Assembly: GCA_023379385.1 (NCBI GenBank) | Contig: JAMCUS010000013.1 | Coordinates: forward strand, 36,635 to 100,634 | Origin: Thermoplasmatota archaeon | GTDB lineage: Archaea; Thermoplasmatota; Thermoplasmata; Lutacidiplasmatales; JAMCUS01 | DNA: 64,000 bases | Direction of reading: 5' to 3' | Shown: piece by piece, positions 29,785 to 39,837 of the stretch | Layout of the letters: the number at the start of each line of letters is the position of its first letter | How positions within the stretch are numbered: position 1 is the stretch's first letter | Notes under the pieces: generated by a model | What the model was told of the DNA's origin: nothing | The model's input: only the letters and a program-made list of their open reading frames with translations | Database searches by the model: none | Made by a program: the position numbers and the translations under genes

Positions 29785-30351
29785 TTATCTTAAAGTCGCC
29801 ATAGCGAATAATGCAAAAGCTATAATTACACCGGTAGCGATAACTATTCCTTCCTTAACATTTTCTGATAATTTATTATTAAAAAATAACAAAAATAAAA
29901 AAGAAATAACAACAATCAACCCTCCCAGAACAGCCAAAAACGTTGATACCGAACTGCCTATAAACAACGCAGCTGCACCTATCATAACAACAATTCCTAT
30001 AATAAATATAAAAAAAGATAATATATCCACATCTACCTTCCTTGAAATTATAAATATATTGTCTGTTCCGGGTTCTGTAGCTTTACCTTTCTGGGGTGCG
30101 GATACATCATTCATTCCATAAGGAAAAACAGATGGAGGGTTGTTATCGACAGGCATATTTGCTTTGAATGACTGACTATATGCCACATCCGGATTAACTA
30201 CAGGTGGAGAATACTGTTTAGATGCAACTGGTGGTGATGTAGGAGGTGATATTATTGGTGGTGGTGTATCCGGTAACGGTCCATTGCATCGCATACAGAA
30301 TCTATATTCATCTGGAGATCTGGTTCCACAAACTGTACAAATTTTAACCAT
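29785..30351 (-). CDS. N-terminal zinc ribbon plus membrane protein
   Basis: 188 aa; CTVCGTRSPDEYRFCMRCNG, Pro-rich linker, four TM segments. Confidence 0.7.
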   Translation of the reverse strand: MVKICTVCGTRSPDEYRFCMRCNGPLPDTPPPIISPPTSPPVASKQYSPPVVNPDVAYSQSFKANMPVDNNPPSVFPYGMNDVSAPQKGKATEPGTDNIFIISRKVDVDILSFFIFIIGIVVMIGAAALFIGSSVSTFLAVLGGLIVVISFLFLLFFNNKLSENVKEGIVIATGVIIAFALFAMATLR

Positions 30352-30893
30352 TAAAATACACCCTTTACCAATATATCAATAATCACTCCATTAGATATAA
30401 ATATATTGAATACTCTATACCGAAAACTGTAATTATATATGATTTAATAAATAATCTATTCTGTGTTGCGTTCTACCGTGTATGAAAATATACTGATGTG
30501 TTGAATAAATCTGGCTCAACAATTTTTTAATTTTATCAAAACCTTATTCTGTTTGGTCTGGATTGATCTTATATAAATATCTAATAACTAATATGATAGT
30601 TTATTAATTAAATCTGGCATTTGTTCAACAGAGCACAAATATACAAAACATCTAAATATTTCGTTATAGCAATGCATATATATATTAATTGCATAGTATA
30701 ATATGGGAATTAAATCCAATAAAAATACATTTAAATTTGGATAAAAATTAAAATTGTATCTATGGGCAATGCGAAGTAACCAGTATCTGCCAACAGAGGT
30801 GCCAATACATTAGATACTGCAAAAGAATGAACAATGCAGATACACTGGGTGATGCAGTAAAATTTTTAAATTTGGGTAAGGAGATGTGGTTGT

Positions 30894-31472
30894 ATGGGTT
30901 CAACGGATAAAAAAGAAGAAAAAAAAGAAGAAATTTCAGTTAAAAAAGATGTAGAATTAACAGAAAAGGATAAAGACGAAGTAAAAAAGGTTCTTGACAT
31001 GTATAAGCTAAATGATGATGAACTAACAATGGAAGCACAATTCAAGCTTAAAATGCCCAAAAATAAAATGGAATCTAAATTTATGATAGATGTTACTACT
31101 GAATATCTGAAAAACCTGCATGATACTAAGAATGAAAAATTTATCTCTGCAAATAAAGAGTTACTTATGGCAGAACAACTTTATAATGAAAATAAATTTA
31201 CTGAATCTCTTGCACATGCAATGAGGGCTAAAAGAATATGTGGATTCACAGACGAAACAATGAATGTTACTGGCGAAGGTCGCATAAATGAGAACAGTAC
31301 AAAAGTGGAACCGATTATAAAATGTTCGTCATGTGGAAATGCTGTTGCTATAAATGATAAATTCTGTAAAGAATGCGGAAAAAATTTGATGCCTTTAAAA
31401 TGTCCAGGTTGTGGCAAATCTATAGAATCTAGTGATAAATTCTGCAGTAACTGTGGATATAAATTAAAGTAA
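30894..31472 (+). CDS. Double zinc-ribbon protein with helical module
   Basis: 192 aa; CSSCGNAVAINDKFCKECGKN and CPGCGKSIESSDKFCSNCG; upstream of SRP54. Confidence 0.75.
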   Translation: MGSTDKKEEKKEEISVKKDVELTEKDKDEVKKVLDMYKLNDDELTMEAQFKLKMPKNKMESKFMIDVTTEYLKNLHDTKNEKFISANKELLMAEQLYNENKFTESLAHAMRAKRICGFTDETMNVTGEGRINENSTKVEPIIKCSSCGNAVAINDKFCKECGKNLMPLKCPGCGKSIESSDKFCSNCGYKLK

Positions 31473-31489
31473 ATCTTTTAGGGACGTAT

Positions 31490-32812
31490 ATGTTAGAAAA
31501 ATTAAGCGAATCCCTTAGAGAGGTTCTGAGAAAAGTTACCAATTTATCACATGTAGATAAAGAGGTTGTCAATCAAATTGTAAAGGATATTCAGAGAGCC
31601 TTACTCTTAGGGGATGTAAATGTATCGCTTACGCTTAAACTGAGTAAAGAAGTGGAGAGACGGGCGCTGGCAGAAACTCCACCTGCCGGTATGCCGTATA
31701 AAGAATATTTAATAAAAATAATATACGAAGAAATAACCAATGTGTTAGGTGACCTGCATACAATACCCGTCAAAAAGCAGAAGATAATGTCTGTAGGTTT
31801 ATTTGGTCAGGGTAAAACCACCACATGTGGTAAGATTGCATACTATTTTCAAAAAAAAAGATTTACGGTGGGGTTACTTGCACTTGATATTCATAGACCT
31901 GCAGCATATGACCAGCTGAAACAGATTGCAGAACAGTTACACACAGAATTTTATGGAGAAAAGGATGGTAAAGATGCTGTAAAAATCCTTATCCACGGAC
32001 TTGAAAAATTAAAAAATGTGGATATTATTGTCGTCGATACAGCTGGCAGGGATGCACTTGATGATAACCTCATAAAAGAACTTAAAAACATTGAAAATAT
32101 TTTAAAACCAGACGAAACCATTCTTGTTATTGATGCGGTCATAGGGCAGCAGGCTGGTAAACAGGCAAAAGCGTTTAGAGAGGCTGTTACCATAACAGGT
32201 GTTATAGTAACAAAGATGGATGGTACAGCAAAAGGTGGTGGCGCATTAAGTGCTGTAAACGAGGTGAATGCACCCATCTATTTTATAGGTACTGGTGAAC
32301 ACATTGAGGATTTAGAACTTTTTAATCCACCTCGCTTTGTATCAAAGTTGCTTGGAATGGGTGATATTGAAACGTTACTAGAAAAATTTGAATCCATAGC
32401 ATCAGAAAAAGATTTGGCAAAAAAAATGGAAAAAATTTCATCTGGAAAGTTTACATTGAAAGATATGTATGAACAGATGGAATCAATCAACAAATTAGGA
32501 CCATTAAATAAACTATTAGGCATGATTCCAGGTATATCTGGCAAGGTAAACGATTCAAAAATTGAGGAAACCCAGAAAAAATTAAAAAAATTCAGATATA
32601 TTATGGATTCAATGACCAAGGAAGAAATGGAGACGCCTGGAATAATCAAGGCAGAAAGGGTTAATAGAATTGCAAAAGGTAGCGGTACAACAGCCAGGGA
32701 TGTAAAGGAACTGTTGAATTATTATGAAATGTCAAAAAAAACTGCGAAGGGGCTTATGGGCAACAGAAAGCTCAGAATGCAGATGGAGAAACAGTTTAAG
32801 GGAGGTACCTAG
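31490..32812 (+). CDS. srp54: Signal recognition particle 54 kDa protein
   Basis: 440 aa; GLFGQGKTTTCGKIAYYF, DTAGRDALDDNL, TKMDGTAKGGGALS, Met-rich M domain. Confidence 0.96.
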   Translation: MLEKLSESLREVLRKVTNLSHVDKEVVNQIVKDIQRALLLGDVNVSLTLKLSKEVERRALAETPPAGMPYKEYLIKIIYEEITNVLGDLHTIPVKKQKIMSVGLFGQGKTTTCGKIAYYFQKKRFTVGLLALDIHRPAAYDQLKQIAEQLHTEFYGEKDGKDAVKILIHGLEKLKNVDIIVVDTAGRDALDDNLIKELKNIENILKPDETILVIDAVIGQQAGKQAKAFREAVTITGVIVTKMDGTAKGGGALSAVNEVNAPIYFIGTGEHIEDLELFNPPRFVSKLLGMGDIETLLEKFESIASEKDLAKKMEKISSGKFTLKDMYEQMESINKLGPLNKLLGMIPGISGKVNDSKIEETQKKLKKFRYIMDSMTKEEMETPGIIKAERVNRIAKGSGTTARDVKELLNYYEMSKKTAKGLMGNRKLRMQMEKQFKGGT

Positions 32813-32819
32813 TAATCAT

Positions 32820-33003
32820 CAATAGTTTTGCATTCATTTCATAATACAAGAATATTTACTGACATCCAGATTCAAGGGATAGCACAGAATTACAGAATAT
32901 TAAATAATCTTTAATATTTCATAACATTTAAAATCAACATCTGGTTATCAATAAATAAATAGAAATGGCATTTTTATTTTTACATGTGTATGCAAAACTA
33001 TTG
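32820..33003. mobile_element. MITE copy A (~184 bp)
   Basis: Perfect 14-bp TIR CAATAGTTTTGCAT...ATGCAAAACTATTG; no ORF; homologous over its full length to 39420..39603. Confidence 0.88.
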
Positions 33004-33260
33004 TAATAACCTGTAAAACTACCACGTCACTTGCACTTCTGTATTGCTTTTGTTGGCTATCGGCATGCTTCATAAAATACGTCATCAAAAGTGAGTATAA
33101 CCCATTTCATTTATGCAGGATATACGTCACTACAACATTTAAGTATATATATTGTATACAATAAAATGTGTATTTACAGGACTTTACAGGATTGAAAGTG
33201 CTGGTTTACACAAGACAATAAAAACATCAGGTACTCTAAAAGGGGAATATATATGAGGGG

Positions 33261-33830
33261 TTGGCTTATATGGTAGAAGGTACAGGGTCTGTTATAGCTT
33301 CAATTAATGAATTAATTACTAAAAATAATAATGGATCGTATGTAATATATGTTAAAAGGAATTATCAGTTATGGAGTTATATAAACAAAATTCTTGATGT
33401 GGTAGAAAATTACGGTTATCATACATTATTTATTACACGAATGAACCAGTCTAGGGTAGCAAGAAATGTTTTGCACTCAATCAATATCATGTACTGGCTG
33501 GCTATGGAAAACGGTGAAAATATAATCAAGCCCACCGAATATTCCATTATACAATTGACCATGGAGGATTTTATAGGCATTCACAAAGAAAAATCTATAA
33601 TCATTTGTGAAGGGTTGGAATATCTTATATTTTACAATGGATTTGAAAAAATATATAAAATGGTGTCCAGAATAAGTGATGTTGTTTACAATAATAACAG
33701 TATATTTTTTTTGTTAGTCGATTATAATGCATTTAATAATAAGGAACTCTCTCTACTTGAAACCTCCTTTCAACCTCTGACAACGGAGTTCGCTGATAAA
33801 GAAGCTACAGATACAACGGACTCAACATAA
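33261..33830 (+). CDS. DUF835 domain protein
   Basis: 189 aa; pattern around IIICEGLEYLIFYNGFEKIYKMVSRISDVVYNNNSIFFLLVDYNAFNNKELSLLE. Confidence 0.72.
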   Translation: MAYMVEGTGSVIASINELITKNNNGSYVIYVKRNYQLWSYINKILDVVENYGYHTLFITRMNQSRVARNVLHSINIMYWLAMENGENIIKPTEYSIIQLTMEDFIGIHKEKSIIICEGLEYLIFYNGFEKIYKMVSRISDVVYNNNSIFFLLVDYNAFNNKELSLLETSFQPLTTEFADKEATDTTDST

Positions 33831-33832
33831 AA

Positions 33833-36421
33833 TTAAATCTGTTGACGTAAAAATGATAAAACCTCTTTCACAACTTTTTCAAAAATAATAGAGAATTGAG
33901 AATCTGGTACATCTTTAAATGTATATTCCGTCAGAGAATTACTTCCACCTCCATTACCATATGGAATTGCCTGTTTAATCACTGGTAAAATTTTCCTGCA
34001 GTCAACATCTATATCGTCAGAACGTCCGCAATAGATATAATTGAGGTCTCCCTTTTTTAATCCAATAAAAGCAAATACATTTTTGGTGGTCAAAATTTTT
34101 AGAAATTGTTTAATATTTACATCAAACGTTATAATTGTATGTACATATTTCACATTCCCGATATTGTCTGAAAGCTCTATAAGGCTTTTTATATACCCGT
34201 TGATCCTATCCATTTCGGTATTATCAATAATTGATTTATATTTTTTATTATCGGATATGAGGTTTACTATTTTTTTTATAATGGTATCGTCATTCGCGTC
34301 TGTTATTTCATTAACACGATCTATCAACATTTCTCTGTCTTGAATTTTTTTCAATGCCAAGTCTCCGCACAGGTATTCCAATCTGACAACACCATCCTGA
34401 AGCCTTTTTACATCTGTAATCTTAAGTAATCCTACCTGTGAAGTGTTGGTACAATGAGTACCACCACAGGCTTCAACATCAAAATTTTCAATATCAATAA
34501 TTCTTAACATTTTTCCAGGAACTGCACCGCCTTGATATATTGTAAAACCGTATCTTTTTTCTGCTTCAGACCTTTCCATGAAATAACTGTCAATTTTTAC
34601 GGAAGCCAGAATCTCTGTATTTATAAGATTTTCAATCGCTTTTCTCTCATCAACTGTCACATGTTTATAGTGTGTAAGATCAATTCTGGCTGAGTCAATT
34701 CCCTTAAAAGCCCCTGCCTGCCATACATGTTTTCCAAGAATTTTTCTAGCAGCACCGTTTATAAGATGGGCGCCTGTATGATGTCTCATCAACCTCAATC
34801 TGCGTTCTCTATCAATTGAACATTTAACTGTTTTTCCAGCATAAAAATCATTTATAAATTGGTTATCTATGTGATGTAATATTATTTTACTAACTCGCTC
34901 CACATCTTTAACATATATTCCATCAATTGTACCCGTATCGGTTACCTGTCCTCCTCCAGTGGGGTAAAAATAAGTTTCGTTTAAAATTAAACTATCTTTG
35001 TATATGGCAACAACCTTTGCATTAAAGTCAAGTGTGAATGGATCGTTGTAATATTTTATAATGGTGTCCTCTACACCCAGATCCAGTGTTTTAACCCCTA
35101 TAGCTTCACGTTTTGAACCTCCTTTTTTGGAAATCTTTGCGTAAAAATCATCCGGAATATTTACAGGCAGTTTTGTGAAATCTTTAACAATTTCTGGGTT
35201 AAGGCCATGGCTTTCATACAATTTAATTAACAGATCTTCGTCAAATATCTTTTTCTCATCTATCAGATCTCTTTCAAATTTTTGTACAATGCTTTTTCCT
35301 TTTTTGAGTGTTTCAAAATACTTATTGTATTCAAATCTCACCATGTCAAGAAGTTCTTCTCTGAAATCAATTAATTTTACATTTTTTCTGGATTCTATTG
35401 TGATAATATGATCAACTATATCTATCAATGAATCTATTCTGCCAAGTTTATTCATTATATTTATCATTCTGCGTAATAAAACCCTTGCAAAGTATCCTTC
35501 TTTAACATTGGAAGGTACAACGCCATCGAATAACATGTATATTATTGATTTGCTATGATCCAGTAAAATATAATATAACGGCATTTCCTCGTTACTTAAT
35601 TTTCCTATGATGGGATCTATAACCTTTACATAATCTTTAAAAACAGCTTCATAAGCGGTTTTAGACCCTGTGGATAACCAGCATAATCTTTCCAATCCAT
35701 AACCAGTATCCACAACCTTAAGTGGCATATCTGTAAGGGTATTATCATTTTTAATATATTGCATAAATACCAGTGTAGCCACTTCTACACCCATCACACC
35801 AACAGAAAGGGATGGACCAGCATTTCCACCACCTTCCCATACCTCCTCCTTATATGTGACATTTTCGGAAGGAATCTTTAAAGTATCTACTAAAAATCTA
35901 TTACACAACTCTACTGTTTTATCTTTATAATAAATGTATTTATCCTTTTTATTAAAGGCATGGTGAGCCATCATCTCAAAGAATGTAAAATGCCTTCCTG
36001 AATATCCAACGTTGTCTATATCATTAAATCTAAGACAAGGTTGAGATATTACAAGTGGATTAGCAGGTGGATCTATTACTCCATTAGTTACCCATGGCTG
36101 AAAATCATAAATAGAAGCCTGTGTGAAAAACACATCGTCTCGCCATCTTGCTACAACTGGATACCTGTTAATTTCTGTATGCCCGTTTGATTTGAAAAAA
36201 TTTATGAAGCTATCTCTCATCTTATCCAATGAATATTCCATATCAGTAGGTGGATGATTTATAAATTCATAACTCCTGCAGGGCTCCTCTGCACATGTGT
36301 TCACATCTTCAGATGCCCAGAAATAACTTCCACAATGTGTACATTTATTTCTTTTGAACTTATTGTCTATAAAAAAATTTAGTCTATATTCGTTTTCATT
36401 CATTGTAGCAGTATATTCCAT
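33833..36421 (-). CDS. alaS: Alanyl-tRNA synthetase
   Basis: 862 aa; MRDSFINFFKSNGHTEINRYPVVARWRDDVFFTQASI, RHHTGAHLINGAARKILGKHVWQ, EACGGTHCTNTSQVG. Confidence 0.96.
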   Translation of the reverse strand: MEYTATMNENEYRLNFFIDNKFKRNKCTHCGSYFWASEDVNTCAEEPCRSYEFINHPPTDMEYSLDKMRDSFINFFKSNGHTEINRYPVVARWRDDVFFTQASIYDFQPWVTNGVIDPPANPLVISQPCLRFNDIDNVGYSGRHFTFFEMMAHHAFNKKDKYIYYKDKTVELCNRFLVDTLKIPSENVTYKEEVWEGGGNAGPSLSVGVMGVEVATLVFMQYIKNDNTLTDMPLKVVDTGYGLERLCWLSTGSKTAYEAVFKDYVKVIDPIIGKLSNEEMPLYYILLDHSKSIIYMLFDGVVPSNVKEGYFARVLLRRMINIMNKLGRIDSLIDIVDHIITIESRKNVKLIDFREELLDMVRFEYNKYFETLKKGKSIVQKFERDLIDEKKIFDEDLLIKLYESHGLNPEIVKDFTKLPVNIPDDFYAKISKKGGSKREAIGVKTLDLGVEDTIIKYYNDPFTLDFNAKVVAIYKDSLILNETYFYPTGGGQVTDTGTIDGIYVKDVERVSKIILHHIDNQFINDFYAGKTVKCSIDRERRLRLMRHHTGAHLINGAARKILGKHVWQAGAFKGIDSARIDLTHYKHVTVDERKAIENLINTEILASVKIDSYFMERSEAEKRYGFTIYQGGAVPGKMLRIIDIENFDVEACGGTHCTNTSQVGLLKITDVKRLQDGVVRLEYLCGDLALKKIQDREMLIDRVNEITDANDDTIIKKIVNLISDNKKYKSIIDNTEMDRINGYIKSLIELSDNIGNVKYVHTIITFDVNIKQFLKILTTKNVFAFIGLKKGDLNYIYCGRSDDIDVDCRKILPVIKQAIPYGNGGGSNSLTEYTFKDVPDSQFSIIFEKVVKEVLSFLRQQI

Positions 36422-36595
36422 TACATTATTTTAACATTTTTCATACCTACAAAAACAAAAAAGATATGAATAGTATTATTAACATCCTTTCTTTAATCTT
36501 TTTAACATCTCAATATATACATTTTTTCACGATAAAAATATATATAACACAAAACATCTCAAATTAGTTAGCAATATTAGCGAGGATAGAAAAAT

Positions 36596-37327
36596 ATGGT
36601 ATCAAAAGCAACCAAAACATCTGGTAGTGGAAAAGGCACAAGAAAGGTAAAGGATAAATGGAGAGCAAAAAACGCATACAAAATAATTGCGCCTCTTATA
36701 TTTAATTCTGCCCATATCGGAAATACTTTATCTGACGACCCCAGTAAGGTAATTGGTAGAGTTATAACGGTATCTGCACAAGATTTGAATGGTGATATAT
36801 CTAAGGCACATATAAAACTTAAATTTAAAATAACAGGTCAGAGTGGAAATGATTTTCATACGGTATTTTATGGACTGGATTTAACAAGTGATTATCTCAG
36901 ACGATTAACAAGAAGAAAAAGGTCTAAAATTGATCTATCTGTAAAAGCTACCACATCCGATAATGGTGTTTTCAAGATTAAACTTTTATCAATATCTGAA
37001 AGAAGATTACAATCCACTGTTAAAGCGGCTTTGAGAAATAAGTTATCTACAACAGTAAAAGAAATAATATCCAAAAAAAATTTTGAAGAAACAATAACAT
37101 ATGTAATGGGTAGCAATGTTATAAAGGATTTAGTTAGTGTGTGTAAAAACATCTACATTCTTAAGAAGCTAGATATTAGACGTGTAGAGGTAGTTTCTTT
37201 ACCAGCAGCAACTGCTAAAAATGAAACCAATGACGCTAAAGGGTTGGATACGAGCCATGCTGAGGAAAACATAGTAAAAGAAGATGATGTAGAGGTTGAA
37301 CCAAAAAATAATACTGAAGAAATTTAA
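36596..37327 (+). CDS. rps3ae: 30S ribosomal protein S3Ae
   Basis: 243 aa; KDKWRAKNAYKIIAPLIFNSAHIGNTLSDDPSKVIGRVITVSAQDL, FYGLDLTSDYLRRLTRRKRSKID. Confidence 0.93.
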   Translation: MVSKATKTSGSGKGTRKVKDKWRAKNAYKIIAPLIFNSAHIGNTLSDDPSKVIGRVITVSAQDLNGDISKAHIKLKFKITGQSGNDFHTVFYGLDLTSDYLRRLTRRKRSKIDLSVKATTSDNGVFKIKLLSISERRLQSTVKAALRNKLSTTVKEIISKKNFEETITYVMGSNVIKDLVSVCKNIYILKKLDIRRVEVVSLPAATAKNETNDAKGLDTSHAEENIVKEDDVEVEPKNNTEEI

Positions 37328-37340
37328 ACTAATAATTAAA

Positions 37341-37441
37341 GTCGGGGTGGCTCAGACTGGTAGAGTATCGGACTCATAGGGTTTATTTATGATACTACCG
37401 GAGATATCCGGGGGCCGCGAGTTCAAATCTCGCCCCCGACA
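37341..37441 (+). tRNA. tRNA-Met (CAT) with ~27-nt anticodon-loop intron
   Basis: Acceptor GTCGGGG/CCCCGAC, T-arm GCGAG-TTCAAAT-CTCGC, anticodon stem TCGGA/TCCGG around CTCATA + intron GGGTTTATTTATGATACTACCGGAGAT. Confidence 0.88.
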
Positions 37442-38275
37442 CTACATTTTTAGCTGGATCTTAATTTTACATACCATATAACCGCAAAGGGCAAAAAAAA
37501 TTCTTATTACACCTACCATTGACGAGATCTCTTTTATCATGTTTGCGGGTCTATAACCCCTCCACAAATTTCCATGCTTTACAGTAAGTTGCTTTCTACC
37601 ATATCCATTCCAGAATGCCTGTTTTATAAACAAAAAAATATTTTCACGCGCGTAATGTGTAACAATAACAGTATCTACATATTCTATTTTTCCTCCGATT
37701 TTAATGGCATTCATGTTAAGATCAATATCTTCTGCCGTTATAAATGAGACGTCAAAACAGTCTATTTTTCTAAAAAGGTCAGCAGGGTATGCAAGATTTG
37801 TTGATGGATATGTAACGTCATATCCATTTACATACAATTCCACCCTCTCTAATCCACGATATCTTTTTTTACCAGCGGAAATGGTTTTTCCAGCTATAAC
37901 TGTTGTTTTATCATAATGTTTTCTGATTTCTTTTACCCAGTTTCTGTCAGCAATACAATCACCATCTATAAATGCATAAATTTTTCCATGTCCCCTGCTA
38001 CATCCGTAATTTCTTCCCGTGGCTCTATTTCCAGGGTGTGTATATAAATTTATACAATCATATTTTTTTATATATTTTTCAATAATTTGTCTAGTATTGT
38101 CTGTGCTATTCGCGTCTACAATTATTATATTTACAGGTGGCTCCTGAATAACCAAACTATCGAGCAACTTTTCTATGTGTTTACTCTCATTCTTTACAGT
38201 TATTATAATATCTACCAGTAACTTTTCATCATCTTTGTTAAAAGTGTTCTGTTTAATATCTGTAGTTTCATTCAT
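37442..38275 (-). CDS. Family 2 glycosyltransferase
   Basis: 277 aa; VDIIITVKNESKHIEKLLDSL, IIVDANSTDNTRQI, GKIYAFIDGDCIADRNW. Confidence 0.85.
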   Translation of the reverse strand: MNETTDIKQNTFNKDDEKLLVDIIITVKNESKHIEKLLDSLVIQEPPVNIIIVDANSTDNTRQIIEKYIKKYDCINLYTHPGNRATGRNYGCSRGHGKIYAFIDGDCIADRNWVKEIRKHYDKTTVIAGKTISAGKKRYRGLERVELYVNGYDVTYPSTNLAYPADLFRKIDCFDVSFITAEDIDLNMNAIKIGGKIEYVDTVIVTHYARENIFLFIKQAFWNGYGRKQLTVKHGNLWRGYRPANMIKEISSMVGVIRIFFALCGYMVCKIKIQLKM

Positions 38276-38304
38276 TAAATATCACCAGAATGCATCTCAT
38301 TAAT

Positions 38305-38799
38305 TTATAATAGTTTATATTTTTCCAATAATTCTTTATTAATATCTATAAATGTGCTACCCCATTTAAATTTTGATAATATATATCCAGAATAATCTGT
38401 GTAATTTGATATATACAAAATTGCGGATAAAGCTTCTACAGTAGATAATCTTCCAGGTTTACCATAGCTTACAGGATTTGCAGCAATTAATGGCGGCAAT
38501 TTTAATCCGTATTCAAAAATGTATTTTTCTTTGAAAAATAAAATATTGTTTTCTATAAGTTTCCAGGATGTATCTATAGCTACTACGCCATATTTTTCAA
38601 GTCTATCTTTGTATTTACTCGTATATGTATTATTTGAAAATGGCCACAGTACTATTGCATTGTTGAGTATCGCTCTGTTTGTTAAAAAAATTTCTTTTGC
38701 TAGTTTAAAATGTTTTAATTTTTTAGCAGTACATTTTTTAGGATCATCATTTTTAAGGTCTATGAAAAAGAGTTTTGGAACTTTTGCATCTATAAACAT
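38305..38799 (-). CDS. Tsr3-like 16S rRNA aminocarboxypropyltransferase (DUF367)
   Basis: 164 aa; DPKKCTAKKLKHF, AIDTSWKLIEN, LPPLIAANPVSYGKPGRLSTVEALSAILYI. Confidence 0.85.
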   Translation of the reverse strand: MFIDAKVPKLFFIDLKNDDPKKCTAKKLKHFKLAKEIFLTNRAILNNAIVLWPFSNNTYTSKYKDRLEKYGVVAIDTSWKLIENNILFFKEKYIFEYGLKLPPLIAANPVSYGKPGRLSTVEALSAILYISNYTDYSGYILSKFKWGSTFIDINKELLEKYKLL

Positions 38800-38950
38800 A
38801 AATTATCATCTATTACTTAATATATGTATTTTTTTAATACATAGGATGTATATCAACCCTTAACTCCTGTTTTCACGAAATAGGTTGGTATTGAGTTTTT
38901 CGTCTAACATTCGTGTCCCCCTTAGTACTTACGTTACTATCACTTTCGTA

Positions 38951-39151
38951 TCTGTTTAGCTTTGTGCCAATATTATTTATTAAAATATATTGTTGCATCA
39001 TTTATTTTCCAATTATTGTCGGCTTTTGTAACTGTTTTTGCATAACTGGTTAATGGATTGTCCTTACTTTTAAACGCTTTTATCAGTTTATTATCAGGGT
39101 GTTCATCTTTAAGGTATTGCTTACAGTCTGACTTTAGGTCAAACAAATATC
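38951..39151. repeat. Decayed ~200-bp coding repeat, copy 1 (transposase-like relic)
   Basis: Homologous to 63028..63228; minus strand reads YLFDLKSDCKQYLKDEHPDNKLIKAFKSKDNPLTSYAKTVTKADNNWKINDATIYFNK*. Confidence 0.75.
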
Positions 39152-39419
39152 AAAAACAATTAAATTTTTACCTAATTTATAAGACGTATAAATTATAAAA
39201 GCACTGAAAGAGCAGTATTAAAAATGGATAAAGGAGTAAAGGGATGGGATGATCTATTTTCCCCTTTATCCAATATGATATTAACTACACATAGCTATAT
39301 ATATTTTGCTATTATAAATAATGTAAACTTCATAATTTTATCTCAAAGCACGTTTTATGGTCAATATCTGCTCAAAAATATATTTATACATGTGGAAGCA
39401 GTTGAATCATAATATATTA

Positions 39420-39603
39420 CAATAGTTTTGCATTCATTTCATTATATAAAAATATTTATTAACTTCTGGATTCAATAAATAACATAGAATTACAGAATAT
39501 TAAATAATCTTTAATATTTTATAATGTTTAAAATTGACATCTGGTTATTAATAGATAAATAGAAATAGCATTTTTATTTTTACATATATATGCAAAACTA
39601 TTG
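39420..39603. mobile_element. MITE copy B (~184 bp)
   Basis: Perfect 14-bp TIR CAATAGTTTTGCAT...ATGCAAAACTATTG flanked by direct repeat TATATTA; full-length match to 32820..33003. Confidence 0.9.
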
Positions 39604-39837
39604 TATATTACAACTCACAACATAATGACATCTACATCACTATAGTTAATTGCCCTATCTTTTATATCTTTTAATTGATAACAAGGCAGATTTTACGAAG
39701 GTTTTACAATATCATAAAGTATATTTTATGCGTTTTATAATATGTATAATCATCGTTAATGTTGACTATATCATACCTGTTAAGTTATATATAAATACAA
39801 AGATATCTTTATATAACATAATGAGGTGTTAGTTTAC

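Noticed and set aside
30360-30890. Long spacer upstream of the zinc-ribbon gene considered as ncRNA
   Set aside because: A few short repeated words (CAGTATCTGCC, GATACTGC, GCAGATACACTG) but no consistent fold or relic could be supported by eye
33024-33129. Three ACGTCA hexamers (33024, 33079, 33124) upstream of the DUF835 gene
   Set aside because: Spacing irregular and hexamers are too short to exceed chance without comparative data
39224-39412. 62-aa ORF upstream of MITE B
   Set aside because: Short, AT-rich, no motifs; likely chance ORF
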